NCBI GenBank assembly: GCA_964603985.1 | Contig: CAZRXG010000011.1 | Coordinates: 1-64,000 of the forward strand | Length of the DNA: 64,000 nt | Origin: CAZRXG01 sp964603985 | GTDB taxonomy: Bacteria > Chloroflexota > Anaerolineae > Aggregatilineales > UBA3940 | Direction of reading: 5' to 3' | Part shown: piece by piece, positions 16,337-25,883 of the stretch | Layout: every line of letters begins with the position of its first letter | Position numbering within the stretch: position 1 is the stretch's first letter | Translations under genes and position numbers: made by a program | The notes under the pieces: generated by a model | The model's database searches: none | Told to the model about the DNA's origin: nothing | The model's input: the letters and a program-made list of their open reading frames with translations, nothing else

Positions 16337-17830
16337 CTAGGCCGGGACCGGCCCTTTGCCGGTTCCGGGCAGGCCGATCATGCGCCCCACCCGCAGCAGG
16401 GACTCGCGCTCGGTCAGCCATAAAACACCGACGTAGCCGCCCGCACCGGCAGCCGTCACCACCAGCAGGCGGGGCAGGGCCGGGAGGGCGGGGGTCAGGT
16501 AGAGGGTGGGCAGCGCCAGCGCGGCCAGCGCGACCCCGCCCAGCGCGGCGGGCTTCAACTGGGCGAAGATGTCGCCCGGCCTGATGTCGACAAAACGCGT
16601 GGCGACGATCAGGCGCACCGTCGTGCGCACCAGCGAGGCGACGACGTGCCCGAATGCCACCCCGACCAGTCCGTAGCGGGAGCCGATCAGGAGGGCGGGC
16701 ACCAGGATGATCAGCGTGAGGATCGACAGCTTGACCGAGATGTCGGGGCGTCCGATGGCCTTGTAAATGCCGCCGACGTGGTAGCCGACCGAGATCACCC
16801 ACGCGTAGAACGCCAGCACGCGCACGATGGGGATGGCCTCAAGCCACTGTTCGCCGAAGGCCACCCTGACCAGCGGCCCGGCGGTGATGATCAGGCCCAG
16901 GCAGATGGGAACGGTCAAAATCTGGACGAAGCGCACGGTCGCCAGGAAGCCCTGGCGCAACGCGTCGGGCTGATCCTGCATGCTGGCGTAGGTGGGGAAG
17001 ATGACGGCTCCCATCACCCACAGGATGTTGATCACGAGCAGCTCCGGCAGCCGGTAGGCAAAGGTGTAGATGCCCAGCGCGGCGTCGCCGAAAGCGCGTC
17101 CGATGATCAGGTAATCGAAGTTGTCGATGATGATCGCCAGGGCGTCCACGCCGATGACGGTGAGGCCGAAGCGCAGCAGGGCCTTCGCCAGGGCGGTGTC
17201 GACGGTCAGGCGGGGCCGCCAGCGGAAGATCACCCAGGCCAGCACGACCGAGGCGACCACGCCCGCCAGCTGCCCGTAGACCAGCGCCCACACCCCGGCC
17301 CCGCCCAGCGCCAGCCCGATGGAGATGATCCCCTTGACCAGCGCCCGGCCCAGGTCGGGCACCAGCTTGCGGCGGAACTCCAGTTGGCGCTGGAGGCGGA
17401 CGGTGTGCACCGCCCCGACCGCGTTGATCATGAACGAGAGGCCCAGCCAGCGCAGGACCGGCGTGACGAGCGGCTGGCGGAAATAGGCCGCTGCGAGCGG
17501 CGCGACGAGCATGGTGACCAGCGTCAGGACGACGCCCAGCAGCAGGTTCAGCGTGAAAACGGTGTTGGCCGCCTCGTCCGCGTCCTCGCGGCGCTGGATC
17601 AGGGCCGCGCCGAGGCCGAGGTCCTTGGCGATGGACAGGTAGTTGACGGCCAGCGTGGCGATGGCGACGATGCCGACATCGTCCGGCGTCAGCAGGCGGG
17701 CCAGGATGGCGGTGGTGACGAAGACCAGCGCCTTGCCCAACCCAAACGAGAGATAATTCCAGGCGACGGCGTGGGCGGCCTTGCGGGCGATGGCCTGTTT
17801 ATCGGGCGGGGGGGCTTCCGGGGCGCTCAT
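16337..17830 (-). CDS. Wzx-like lipid-linked oligosaccharide flippase (PST family)
   Basis: The 497-residue protein has 12-14 predicted membrane helices and the MATE/PST signature at the N-terminus (VAWNYLSFGLGKALVFVTTAILARLLTPDDVGIVAIA). It would flip undecaprenyl-linked repeat units across the membrane. Its start overlaps the stop of the upstream polymerase/ligase gene through ATGA. Together with Wzy- and Wzz-like genes it defines a Wzx/Wzy-type pathway, though a BcsB-like gene in the same operon suggests a mixed system. Confidence 0.9.
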   Translation of the reverse strand: MSAPEAPPPDKQAIARKAAHAVAWNYLSFGLGKALVFVTTAILARLLTPDDVGIVAIATLAVNYLSIAKDLGLGAALIQRREDADEAANTVFTLNLLLGVVLTLVTMLVAPLAAAYFRQPLVTPVLRWLGLSFMINAVGAVHTVRLQRQLEFRRKLVPDLGRALVKGIISIGLALGGAGVWALVYGQLAGVVASVVLAWVIFRWRPRLTVDTALAKALLRFGLTVIGVDALAIIIDNFDYLIIGRAFGDAALGIYTFAYRLPELLVINILWVMGAVIFPTYASMQDQPDALRQGFLATVRFVQILTVPICLGLIITAGPLVRVAFGEQWLEAIPIVRVLAFYAWVISVGYHVGGIYKAIGRPDISVKLSILTLIILVPALLIGSRYGLVGVAFGHVVASLVRTTVRLIVATRFVDIRPGDIFAQLKPAALGGVALAALALPTLYLTPALPALPRLLVVTAAGAGGYVGVLWLTERESLLRVGRMIGLPGTGKGPVPA

Positions 17831-19323
17831 GCAGGCACCTCACCCGGTGATGGGTGGGATGTCTCCGCCAGCAGGGAGTCGGACAGGTGAACGGCGGCGA
17901 TGGCCAGCGCGAGCAGCAGCCACAGGTAGCGGATGTAGTGGGCGTGCAGGAAGGTGCTGCTGATCAGGTAGGAGGTGATCGACATCTGCACGGCCGTGAC
18001 CCAGGTCAGCCAGCGGAGATGCCCGGCCGCGCGTAATTTCTGGCGCACCTGGCGCAGGCTGGCGAACAGCGTCGCGAACAGCGCGCCGAAGGTGACGATG
18101 CCTGCCAGGCCGGTCTCGGCGAGTATCTGCACGTACAGCGAGTGCGGGTCGCGGGCTTCGTTGCGTGTCTCGATGCCGATGCGCCGGGCGTAGTCCTGGT
18201 AGTGGTGGTTGTAGTTGCCGGTGCCGACGCCCAGGAAGGGGTGCTCGGCGAACATCATCAGACCGGCCTTCATCTCGCTGCTGCGGCCTCTGAACGAGCT
18301 TTCCTCGTATACGGCGCTCTCGCCGTCGCCAGTCAGCAGCAGCAGGCTCTTGATGCGCTCGGCGTAGCCGACCGGCAGGATGGCGATCAGCAGGATGGAG
18401 ACCAGCGCGAAGACGGCGATCAGCGACGGGCGGGCGCGCCGCTCGATGGCGATCAGGAGCAGGGTGATGATCATGGCGATGAACGCGCCGCGGCTGTAGG
18501 TGCTCATCATCGCAAAGACGAGCACCAGCACCGTGAACCCGCCCACGATCTTACCGGCCAGCTTCTTCTCGTCGAGGATGCGGTAAATGGCGAGCGGGAT
18601 CATCGCCGCCAGCGTCTGCCCCCAGAAGTTGGGGGCGTCGACGGGACCGGACAGACGGGGCCGGACCAGGCCGTCCACGACTTCCTGCTGGTCGACGATG
18701 GCGAACCCGCCGAAGGTCTGGTACAGGTTGCCGGTGATGATCTGGAAGCTGCCCATGGTGGCCAGCACCATCGCGACGAGGATGACCAGCCAGGCGGCGC
18801 GCTTCCACAGATCTTGCTCGCGCAGCGAGTGGACGATGCAGAGGATGATCACCAGGTCCTTGGCCAGATCGACGATGTTCTCGGTTGCGAGGGCTTTGTC
18901 CTGCGCCACGAAGCGGGAGGCCGTCAGCACGCCCAGGTAAGCCAGCGCGAGCCACTCAACCCGGCTGAGCCGGGGCAGGCGGCCCCGCTCGGCGATCAGG
19001 AAGTTGGCGAGCAGGCTCACGAAGACCAGCAGCACGAGCGGCTTGTTGATGCTGGGCAGGCCCTGGTCGGTGAAGATGGACGAGACGTTGGTGAAGATGG
19101 TGATCAGCAGAATGTAGGCCCCGAACTGGGGGCGCAGAAAGATCAGTGCCGCCAGCCCCATGGCGACGATGCCCCCCAGCACGTATTGACCGGCGGTCGT
19201 ATCGCGATAACCGACACTCGCCACGAGAGCCACCGCGATCAGGAGGCCCGCAGCGATAAACCCGAATAATCTGATGTACAGAGGTCCCGACCCGTCAAAG
19301 CGCATTTCATCTAACAACTTCAC
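17827..19323 (-). CDS. O-antigen ligase/polymerase family membrane protein (Wzy/WaaL-like)
   Basis: The 498-residue protein has about 12 membrane helices with a large periplasmic loop containing the Wzy_C-type features STYSRGAFIAM, FLGVGTGNYNHHY and RDPHSLYVQILAETGLAG. It would polymerize or transfer lipid-linked repeat units outside the membrane. The GTG start at 19323 has GGAG 5 nt upstream. It heads a nine-gene operon, with a promoter (TTGTCG, 16 nt, TAGTAT) just upstream. Polymerase and ligase members cannot be told apart from sequence alone. Confidence 0.88.
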   Translation of the reverse strand: MKLLDEMRFDGSGPLYIRLFGFIAAGLLIAVALVASVGYRDTTAGQYVLGGIVAMGLAALIFLRPQFGAYILLITIFTNVSSIFTDQGLPSINKPLVLLVFVSLLANFLIAERGRLPRLSRVEWLALAYLGVLTASRFVAQDKALATENIVDLAKDLVIILCIVHSLREQDLWKRAAWLVILVAMVLATMGSFQIITGNLYQTFGGFAIVDQQEVVDGLVRPRLSGPVDAPNFWGQTLAAMIPLAIYRILDEKKLAGKIVGGFTVLVLVFAMMSTYSRGAFIAMIITLLLIAIERRARPSLIAVFALVSILLIAILPVGYAERIKSLLLLTGDGESAVYEESSFRGRSSEMKAGLMMFAEHPFLGVGTGNYNHHYQDYARRIGIETRNEARDPHSLYVQILAETGLAGIVTFGALFATLFASLRQVRQKLRAAGHLRWLTWVTAVQMSITSYLISSTFLHAHYIRYLWLLLALAIAAVHLSDSLLAETSHPSPGEVPA

Positions 19324-19347
19324 ACTACTCCAATCCCGGCTTTCCCA

Positions 19348-19375
19348 ATACTACACGTATCATTCACACCGACAA
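19348..19375 (-). promoter_or_regulatory. Promoter of the nine-gene polysaccharide operon
   Basis: On the minus strand, TTGTCG (19375-19370), a 16-nt spacer and TAGTAT (19353-19348) lie about 25 nt before the GTG start at 19323. No operator is evident. Confidence 0.5.
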
Positions 19376-19452
19376 CATCCCCAAACAGTCAATTGCCCGC
19401 CAGTTGATAACAGGTTCCCGCCTTTCGTGCAAGTGGGGGCGGGTCGCTGCCC

Positions 19453-20115
19453 CTAGCCGCCGACGACCCGCTGCGCGTCTGCAGGCGGGGAAGACGACTC
19501 GCCGAGCAGGGTCGTCAACCCCTGCCGCAGCAGAACCAGCGCGATCCCGCCCATCAGGCTGACGATGGCCCCCATCGCAACGTCGACGAAGTGGTTGGGA
19601 GAGATGGGGTCGGTATTGGTGACGGCCGGGTCGAGGTGGCGAAGCTCGTACACCTCCTGGAGGTCGCCGACGTACTGCACGCCGACCGCGCCGATGGCGT
19701 TAGCCAGGTCGGCTGCCAGGTAAGGCGAAGCCCCGCGTATTTCCAGCCGCAGCACACTTGAGTCGGGCAGGACGACGCAGCTAACGTCGTAGGGGGCGGT
19801 CGCTTCGACCGGCAGCCCCAGAGACAGCGTGGCTTCCTGGACGATGGACTTGCTCTCCAGGATGGCGCAGTAGGTCGAGACGACCCCCGTGCGGGCGGCG
19901 AGCGTGTCGAGACTGTCGACCAGGTCGCCGGGATCGGTGGTGCGCAGCCGGGAGCTGGTGACGAAGGTCGCCGTTGCCTGGTAAACGGATGGCTGCGAGT
20001 AGCTGTAAAGCACCGCGATGCCAACGCCTATACACAGCGTGGCGACGATGATCCACCATCCCTCAATGAACGCGCGAACATACTGCTGGATTCTCATACT
20101 TTGTTGTCCCATCAC
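19453..20115 (-). CDS. Wzz-like chain-length determinant protein
   Basis: The 220-residue protein has the two-helix layout of polysaccharide co-polymerases: a membrane helix near residues 19-40 followed by the periplasmic QPSVYQATATFVTSSR segment, then a second helix around 180-200 with VDVAMGAIVSLMGGIALVLLRQGL. No tyrosine-kinase domain is attached. It would set polymer length with the Wzy-like protein. It may start at M1 or M7 (20097). It has its own promoter and ends 130 nt before the Wzy-like start. Confidence 0.85.
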   Translation of the reverse strand: MMGQQSMRIQQYVRAFIEGWWIIVATLCIGVGIAVLYSYSQPSVYQATATFVTSSRLRTTDPGDLVDSLDTLAARTGVVSTYCAILESKSIVQEATLSLGLPVEATAPYDVSCVVLPDSSVLRLEIRGASPYLAADLANAIGAVGVQYVGDLQEVYELRHLDPAVTNTDPISPNHFVDVAMGAIVSLMGGIALVLLRQGLTTLLGESSSPPADAQRVVGG

Positions 20116-20141
20116 CCCTTGTAACCTCGAATAACTTACTA

Positions 20142-20169
20142 ATTATATCCAATTTATATTTATATGCAA
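20142..20169 (-). promoter_or_regulatory. Promoter of the wzz-like gene
   Basis: On the minus strand TTGCAT (20169-20164), 16-nt spacer, TATAAT (20147-20142) stands in an AT-rich gap about 27 nt upstream of the gene. This is a near-consensus sigma-A promoter. Confidence 0.7.
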
Positions 20170-20177
20170 TTAACCGG

Positions 20178-21254
20178 TTACCGTGACCGGGTATTATACC
20201 CCTGTCCCATCTCACCGGCTGCCGCAGCAGCCTCGTCCAGGACGGCCAGCAGGCACGTCACGTGATTCTCGAAGGTGAAGTGCTCCCTGGCGGCCTGCTG
20301 GCCCGCCCGGCGGAGGCGCTCCACGTCGTCGCGGTGGGCAGGGTCGAGCGCCCAGCGCAGCGCCCGGACGTAACTCTGGGGCGAGCCGTCGACGATCAGA
20401 CCGGTGGTGCCGTCCTCGATGTGATCGCGGGCGGCGGGCGTGTCGGTCACGACGGCGAGCTTCCCCAGCCACATCGCGTTCAGGTAGGTCTGCTGACCGG
20501 CAGCGCGGGTCAATCCCGCCCGCATCGGCACGACCACCGCCGCCGCGCCGCGCAGCAGGCTCATGAACTTGGCGTGCGAGGTCGGACCGGCCACGACGTT
20601 GGGGGGGAGGTTGCGGTGGTGCTTCAGCCGTGACGTGGCGATGATGAAGCGGTGCTGCGGCAGCCGGTGCGCTGCGGCGACGAGCGGCTCGTAATCGCGG
20701 TGAGAGTTTCCACCCGCGAAGACGTAGTCGCCCTGGCGGGGAGGGTCGGTCTCCAGGTCGGGCGCGGTGAGGGTGAAAAAGTAGGGGCAGAACCGCATCC
20801 TGGCCCCCGCGACTTTCCAGGTGCGGGGGAAGAGGTCAAGCTCCTTGGATGACTGCACCGCGTAGCGGTCGATGGCCCGGTCGGCCAGACGGACGATCAG
20901 GCCCTCGACCAGTCCCCGCAGGCCGGGGTCGCGCTGCCACATGCACCCCATGAGGACGATGATCGGGCGGCGCCGCCGGGAAAACAGCCCGATCAGGACG
21001 GCGGCCAGCACGTCGGGGTGCAGCCACCCCGATGAGCTGTCGAGCAGCAGGGCGCGCTCCCGGCGGGCGGCACGCAGGACCTGGACGAGCACCCGCAGCT
21101 CGTCCAGGAGGCCGTTCGGCGGCGCGATCAGACGCGCGCGAGCGGCCCAGCGCGGGTCGTCGCCGTAGTCGACGGTGGTCGCAAATCGGATCGGCTCCGA
21201 GGTTGGCGGTAGTTTGGTCATTAGAATCAACAGGCCGGACAGACGCTCCGGCAA
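20178..21254 (-). CDS. Glycosyltransferase (GT4-like, GT-B fold)
   Basis: The protein of about 358 residues carries a GT-B donor domain: GDYVFAGGNSHRDYEPLVAAAHRL, VVVPMRAGLTRAAGQQTYLNAMWLGKLAVVTDTPAARDHIEDGTTGLIV. The E-x7-E motif is altered (RAAGQQTYLNAMW), as in some distant GT4 members, so activity is likely but not certain. The TTG at 21254 is the first start, with GGGAG about 12 nt upstream; an ATG at 21221 lacks a Shine-Dalgarno. It precedes the wzz-like gene on the same strand but the latter has its own promoter. Confidence 0.75.
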   Translation of the reverse strand: MPERLSGLLILMTKLPPTSEPIRFATTVDYGDDPRWAARARLIAPPNGLLDELRVLVQVLRAARRERALLLDSSSGWLHPDVLAAVLIGLFSRRRRPIIVLMGCMWQRDPGLRGLVEGLIVRLADRAIDRYAVQSSKELDLFPRTWKVAGARMRFCPYFFTLTAPDLETDPPRQGDYVFAGGNSHRDYEPLVAAAHRLPQHRFIIATSRLKHHRNLPPNVVAGPTSHAKFMSLLRGAAAVVVPMRAGLTRAAGQQTYLNAMWLGKLAVVTDTPAARDHIEDGTTGLIVDGSPQSYVRALRWALDPAHRDDVERLRRAGQQAAREHFTFENHVTCLLAVLDEAAAAAGEMGQGYNTRSR

Positions 21255-21403
21255 AGCGATGAGTTTCTCCCATTTTCCGGTCAGAGCCGATTATAGTTAA
21301 AATGCGCGGCTCTGCCACGCTCAACGCCGATTTACCCCGCCGCGCCGGAGCATCGCCCGGGTAGGGCGGGTTTTCGTTGGGTGTCTCGTGCCGGGGTAGG
21401 GGA

Positions 21404-21949
21404 TTATCCGTTGGTGCGATGGGGGATCGCCAGGCCCTGCTCCAGCACGATCTGATCCATCTCGCCGATCAGAGCGAAGGGGTCGCAGGGTTTGCTGAGC
21501 AGGGTCGCGTTCAGGGCGTAAGCCTGCTGGCTGATGCTGCTCGACACGCAGGCCGAGAGAATGACCAGCCGCAGGTCAAGCAGGTCGGGGTCGTTGCGGA
21601 TCAGGTGGCACAGCGTCAGGCCGTCGATGTCCGGGTGGCGCACGTCGGTGATGAGGATGTCCGGGCGGGTCGTGCGGCAGAAGTCGAGCGCCTCGCGGCC
21701 ACTGGCGAAGCCAACGATCCGGTATCCGGCGTGCACCTCAAGGATGAGTTTCATCAGCGTGCGGATACCCTCGTCGTCGTCGACGTGGACGATCAGCGGC
21801 GGCATACGGAGCCGCCCGCCGCCGAGCTGAGGCTCGCGCCCGGTCAGGGTGACGGCGCGGTTCCCGCCTAGTTGGGGCGCGTTGCTCTGTGCCGGCTGGC
21901 ACACCGTTGCGCACTCCGCCCTGTCTGCCATGAGAGTGATCCCGTGCAT
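21404..21949 (-). CDS. Single-domain response regulator
   Basis: The product has an N-terminal 48-residue extension and a REC domain from MPPLIVHVDDDEGIRTLM onward. The phospho-acceptor Asp is in ILITDVRHPDIDG and the conserved Lys in LLSKPCDP; the switch Ser/Thr position is in VILSACVSS. No output domain is present, so it probably works through protein contacts, like CheY or Spo0F. The true start could be 21949, 21931 or 21805. No kinase gene is adjacent. Confidence 0.85.
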   Translation of the reverse strand: MHGITLMADRAECATVCQPAQSNAPQLGGNRAVTLTGREPQLGGGRLRMPPLIVHVDDDEGIRTLMKLILEVHAGYRIVGFASGREALDFCRTTRPDILITDVRHPDIDGLTLCHLIRNDPDLLDLRLVILSACVSSSISQQAYALNATLLSKPCDPFALIGEMDQIVLEQGLAIPHRTNG

Positions 21950-22051
21950 CTGTTACCAATACCTCTACTATCAGTATAATCCAATTGGTGGGCGGTGGGG
22001 AATAGGCTTAAGGTAAGGGGGATTATGAAGCCAGCGGCACCAAACCGGTAG

Positions 22052-22097
22052 TTGCACCGGGGTGGTATCTGGTATAATCAGCGGGGTTACAGATACC
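22052..22097 (+). promoter_or_regulatory. Promoter and inverted repeat before the APC permease
   Basis: TATAAT at 22073-22078 has a weak -35 (TTGCAC at 22052-22057, 15-nt spacing). It is enclosed by a perfect inverted repeat GGTATCTG (22064-22071) and CAGATACC (22090-22097), a plausible repressor site over the -10. Confidence 0.5.
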
Positions 22098-22223
22098 AGG
22101 GGGCTGATCGGGGCAGCGGGGCCTGTGGCGATTCGCCGGACACGGGCTTGCTTGCTTCGTTTTTTTGTGCGTGCCGGGCACGCCGGGCCACCCTGATTAA
22201 AACGCAGGTTGTGAGGAAAACAG

Positions 22224-24659
22224 GTGCTTCTTAATCGTAATAATCGTAACGTAGAAATCCAGGCCGCAGCCCGTCACCACGAGAGCAGCGCCGAGACCGA
22301 GGTCGCGCTCAGCCGCGATCTGAGAATGTTCGACATCACGATGATCGGCGTCGGCGCGATGATCGGCGCGGGCATCTTCGTCCTGACAGGCATCGCCGCC
22401 GGGGAGGCCGGTCCGGCGCTGGTGCTGGCCTTCCTGTTGAACGGGGTGGTGACCAGCCTGACCGCGATGGCCTACGCCTAGCTTGGCTCGGTCTATCCGG
22501 GGGCGGGCGGCGGCTACCTGTGGGTCAGGGAGGCGCTGGGCGGGGAGGTGGGCTTTCTCTCCGGCTGGATGAGCTGGTTCGCCAGCTCGGTCGCGGGCAG
22601 CCTGTACGCGCTGGCCTTTGGCCGCTTCGCCACCGAGCTGATCGCGATGGTGGGGCTGCCCATCCCGGAGATCGCCGTCCTGGGCCACCCGGCGGCGGAC
22701 TTCCTGCCGCTGGTCTTCATGACGCTGATCGTCATCGCCTTCACCACGATCAACTACATGGGGGCCTCGGAGGCCGGAACGATCGGCAACGTCATCACGC
22801 TGACCAAGATCGCCATCCTGGCGGCGGTCGTCGTCTTCGGGCTGATCACGATGTCCAGGCACCCGGATTGGCACCTGCGCTACACACAGGACTTCGCGCC
22901 CTACGGCGTCAGCGGCATTCTGGTGGCGATGGGGCTGACGTTCATTGCGTTTGAGGGGTACGAGATCATCGCCCAGTCGGGTGAGGAGGTCGTCGACCCC
23001 AGGCGCACCATCCCGCGCGCGACGTTCCTGTCAATCGGCATCGCGGTTGTCATCTACGTGTTGGTGGCCTTTACCGCCATCGGCGCGATCCAGGTGCCGC
23101 CGGGGTCGGGTCTGACGCCCTACGAGTACCTGGGCCAGAAAGGCGAGATCGCCATCGTCGAGGCGGCAGAGCAGTTCTTCCCCTTTGGCATCGGCGCGCT
23201 GATCCTGCTGGTCGCCGGGCTGGCGAGCACGATGTCGGCGCTGAACGCGACGACCTACTCCTCGTCGCGGGTGTCGTTCGCGATGGGGCGCGCCCTCAAC
23301 CTGCCGCCGTTCTTCGGCCAGATTCACCCCAAGCGGCACACTCCTTACTGGGCGGTGATCGTGTCCGGCGTCCTGATCGCGGGCATTGCCTGGGCGCTGC
23401 CGCTGGACACGGTGGCGGCGGCGGCCAGCATCATGTATCTGCTGCTGTTCGTCCAGGTGAACATCTCGGCTATGGTGCTGCGCCGCCGGGCCCCTGAGAA
23501 TACCGGCACGTTCCGCATCCCCTGGTTCCCGCTGGTGCCGGTGCTGGGTCTGCTGACCCAGGCCGCGCTGGCCGTTTACCTGTTCACCTTCAGACCGGCG
23601 GCGTGGTACACGGCCCTTGGCTGGATCTTCGTCGGGCTGCTGGCCTACTACATCTACTTCTCGCGCAAAGAGGAGATGGAGAAGCCGCGCGAGATCCTGC
23701 TGGAGGAGGTCCTGGTCTCACGCGATTATTCGGTGATGGTGCCCATCGCCAGCCAGCAGCAGGCGCGCATCCTGGGCAAGATCGGGTCGATCATCGCCAG
23801 GGACCAGGGCGGCGAGGTGCTGGCCCTGCACGTCGCGCGCGTGCCGCCCCAGCTTACATTGGCCGACGGGCGCTACTTCCTGCGCGAGGCCCGCCCCTAC
23901 CTCGACTCGGTGATCGAGCAGGCGCGCCAGCTTGACGTGCCGGTACACACCATGATCCGCCTGGGCCGCGACGTGGCCGACGCGATCCGCCGGACGGCCC
24001 TCGAGGACGCCTCCGACCTGATCGTGCTGGGCTGGCCGGGCTACACCGGCACCGTCGGGCGGCTGTTTGGCAGCGTGATCGACCCGGTGATCGACAACCC
24101 GCCGGTTGACATGGTGCTGGTGCGCTACCGCAAGGAGCGCCCGCTGCGCTCGATCCTGGTGCCGGTTTCCAGCGGCCCCAACAGCCGCCGCGCGGTCAAA
24201 CTGGCGATCAGCATGGCCCACCAGGAAGAGACTCCCAGCCAGGTGCACGTGATCAAGGTGATCCCGCCCAACGCGCCGGATAGCCTGCGCGTCCGCGCGC
24301 GGCAGACCATCGCCACCTCGCTGGAGGGTGTTGGGGTGCACAAACACCTGAGCACCGCGCTGGTCGAGGGGGTTCGGGTGACCGATGCGATTCTCCAGAC
24401 CGCCGAGGACTACGACCTGATCGTGATGGGCGCGAGCGAGGAGCCGCTGTTCCGCAACCTGCTGACCGGCAGCATCCCGGCGCAGGTCGCGCGGAGCGCC
24501 AGGGTAACGGTGATGATCGTCAAGCGGCGCAGCGGCCTGATCCACTCGGTGCTGCGCCAGACGGTGCTGGCCCCCAGCACGGGCGCGGGCGCAAACGGCC
24601 ACCAGCCGCCGGAACGCGAAGCCCTGGTCGATGCCCTCCCACCGACGCAGGAGGGCTGA
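22224..24659 (+). pseudogene. APC amino-acid permease with C-terminal UspA domains, interrupted by an in-frame TAG
   Basis: One reading frame from a GTG at 22224 (GAGG 7 nt upstream) to 24659 encodes an amino acid-polyamine permease: MIGVGAMIGAGIFVLTGIAAGEAGPA, then 12 helices to about residue 480. Two universal-stress-like cytoplasmic domains follow (SRDYSVMVPIA... and LRSILVPVSSGPNSRRAV, ending with VMGASEEPLFRNLLTGSIPAQVARSA). A TAG at 22479-22481 falls in the conserved AYAxLGSVYPGAGGGY motif, where family members carry Glu (GAG), so one base change explains it. The rest is intact and well conserved. It is either a very young pseudogene, a sequence error, or is read through. Confidence 0.85.
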
Positions 24660-24699
24660 GCAGCAGGAACCTGTCCGGGAGTTGATTGGGTAAACCGGC

Positions 24700-24729
24700 G
24701 CGGAGAGCGGGTGTGCTCTCCGCTTTTTT
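24700..24729 (+). terminator. Rho-independent terminator after the permease
   Basis: GCGGAGAGC (24700-24708) pairs with GCTCTCCGC (24715-24723) and is followed by six T residues. Confidence 0.9.
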
Positions 24730-24773
24730 CTGGGGTTTCGCCGAAATCGCCACGAGAAAAGGCGAAACCCCAG
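24730..24773. terminator. Long hairpin between convergent genes
   Basis: A perfect 13-bp stem, CTGGGGTTTCGCC (24730-24742) with GGCGAAACCCCAG (24761-24773), stands between the permease terminator and the stop of the convergent WD40-like gene. It lacks a T run on either side but likely blocks read-through from the minus strand. Confidence 0.55.
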
Positions 24774-24789
24774 ACAGTTGTTTCTTGGG

Positions 24790-25704
24790 CTAGGGCAGGC
24801 CCCAGACGTGAATCGTCCCGTCCGTGTTGCCGAAGACCAGCCAGGACCCGGTCGGATCGAACGCCACGCTGAAGATACCGCCGCTATCCTCGTGCCCACG
24901 CAGCGACGCCAGTTCTTCCCCGGCCTCGATATCCCAGATGCGCACGCTGTTTTCGCCGCCGATGGCATCAACCGTGAAGGCGGCCAACTGCCCGTTCGGG
25001 CTGATAGCCAGGTGACGGGTTCGGTGCACCGGATCGTCCGGCACCTGCACCTCCCATTGCGCGGATTCGCGGAAGGACCCTGCCTCTGCATCGAAGACGC
25101 GGATGGTGGTGCCGTGGCCCTCGTTCAGGAGGAGCTTCGCTCCGTCGGCTGTGAAAGCCACGGCGGTCGCGGTTTCGTCGATGGCGAAGGCGGCCAGTTG
25201 GCCGCCGGTGTGGGCATCGCACAGGCGCAAGGCCGCATAGGACCGCGCCCGGTTGAATCTGTCGATCAGGGCCAGTGTCCGCCCGTCCGGGCTGAGGGTC
25301 GCCAGCAAGTTGCTCCAATCCTCCTCACCGCTGACCATGACCATCGTGGTTGCACTGGTGAAGGTCAGCGTCTTGCCGAGGGGGGGCTGCGCGAGGAGGT
25401 TATAATCCATGTATAAAGGCTGAAGTTCCTGCATCCGGCCAATATTGTCCACGGTCAGAGCCGTCCCGCCGGGCCAGACGGTCCACGTCACATCCGGCAA
25501 TGAGAGATCCGGCGTCCCCGGCAACTCGGCCATCGCTGCCGCGCACTGGCCTTCGTTGGTCAGGTCAACAGCCGGTTCGGTGCTGAGGGTTGGACCGAGC
25601 AAGGTCAGGGCGACGCAAATCACTGCCAGCCCGATCACCAGCCCGCCCACGACGTAAAGCGCAGGCCGGAGCCAGGACTGCCATTTGGAAGGGGAATCGG
25701 ACAT
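24790..25704 (-). CDS. Membrane-anchored beta-propeller (WD40-like) protein
   Basis: The 304-residue protein has one N-terminal membrane helix (ALYVVGGLVIGLAVICVALTLLG, about residues 15-38) followed by an extracytoplasmic region built of WD40/YVTN-like blades, for example LLATLSPDGRTLALID, ATAVAFTADGAKLLLNE, VRIWDIEAGEELASLRGHED and FSVAFDPTGSWLVFGNTDGTIHVWG. About five blades can be counted, fewer than a full seven-blade ring. The start at 25704 has AGGAG about 10 nt upstream; an in-frame start 12 codons earlier lacks one. A binding or scaffold role is inferred. Confidence 0.8.
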   Translation of the reverse strand: MSDSPSKWQSWLRPALYVVGGLVIGLAVICVALTLLGPTLSTEPAVDLTNEGQCAAAMAELPGTPDLSLPDVTWTVWPGGTALTVDNIGRMQELQPLYMDYNLLAQPPLGKTLTFTSATTMVMVSGEEDWSNLLATLSPDGRTLALIDRFNRARSYAALRLCDAHTGGQLAAFAIDETATAVAFTADGAKLLLNEGHGTTIRVFDAEAGSFRESAQWEVQVPDDPVHRTRHLAISPNGQLAAFTVDAIGGENSVRIWDIEAGEELASLRGHEDSGGIFSVAFDPTGSWLVFGNTDGTIHVWGLP

Positions 25705-25883
25705 CTCACATGCTCCTGGCCTTTTCTCGCAATTATACACTCGACTGTAGTTTCGCCGTCAGTATAGTTCCACTTTGAGCACGAGAAAAGCTGACGTAGA
25801 CTGGTCAGACGTCCTTTGGCACCAGGGCTGAACTGGTTCCATCGCCGCTGGTCCTGTGAAGTCGCCAAACGGAAGCGGCAGGC

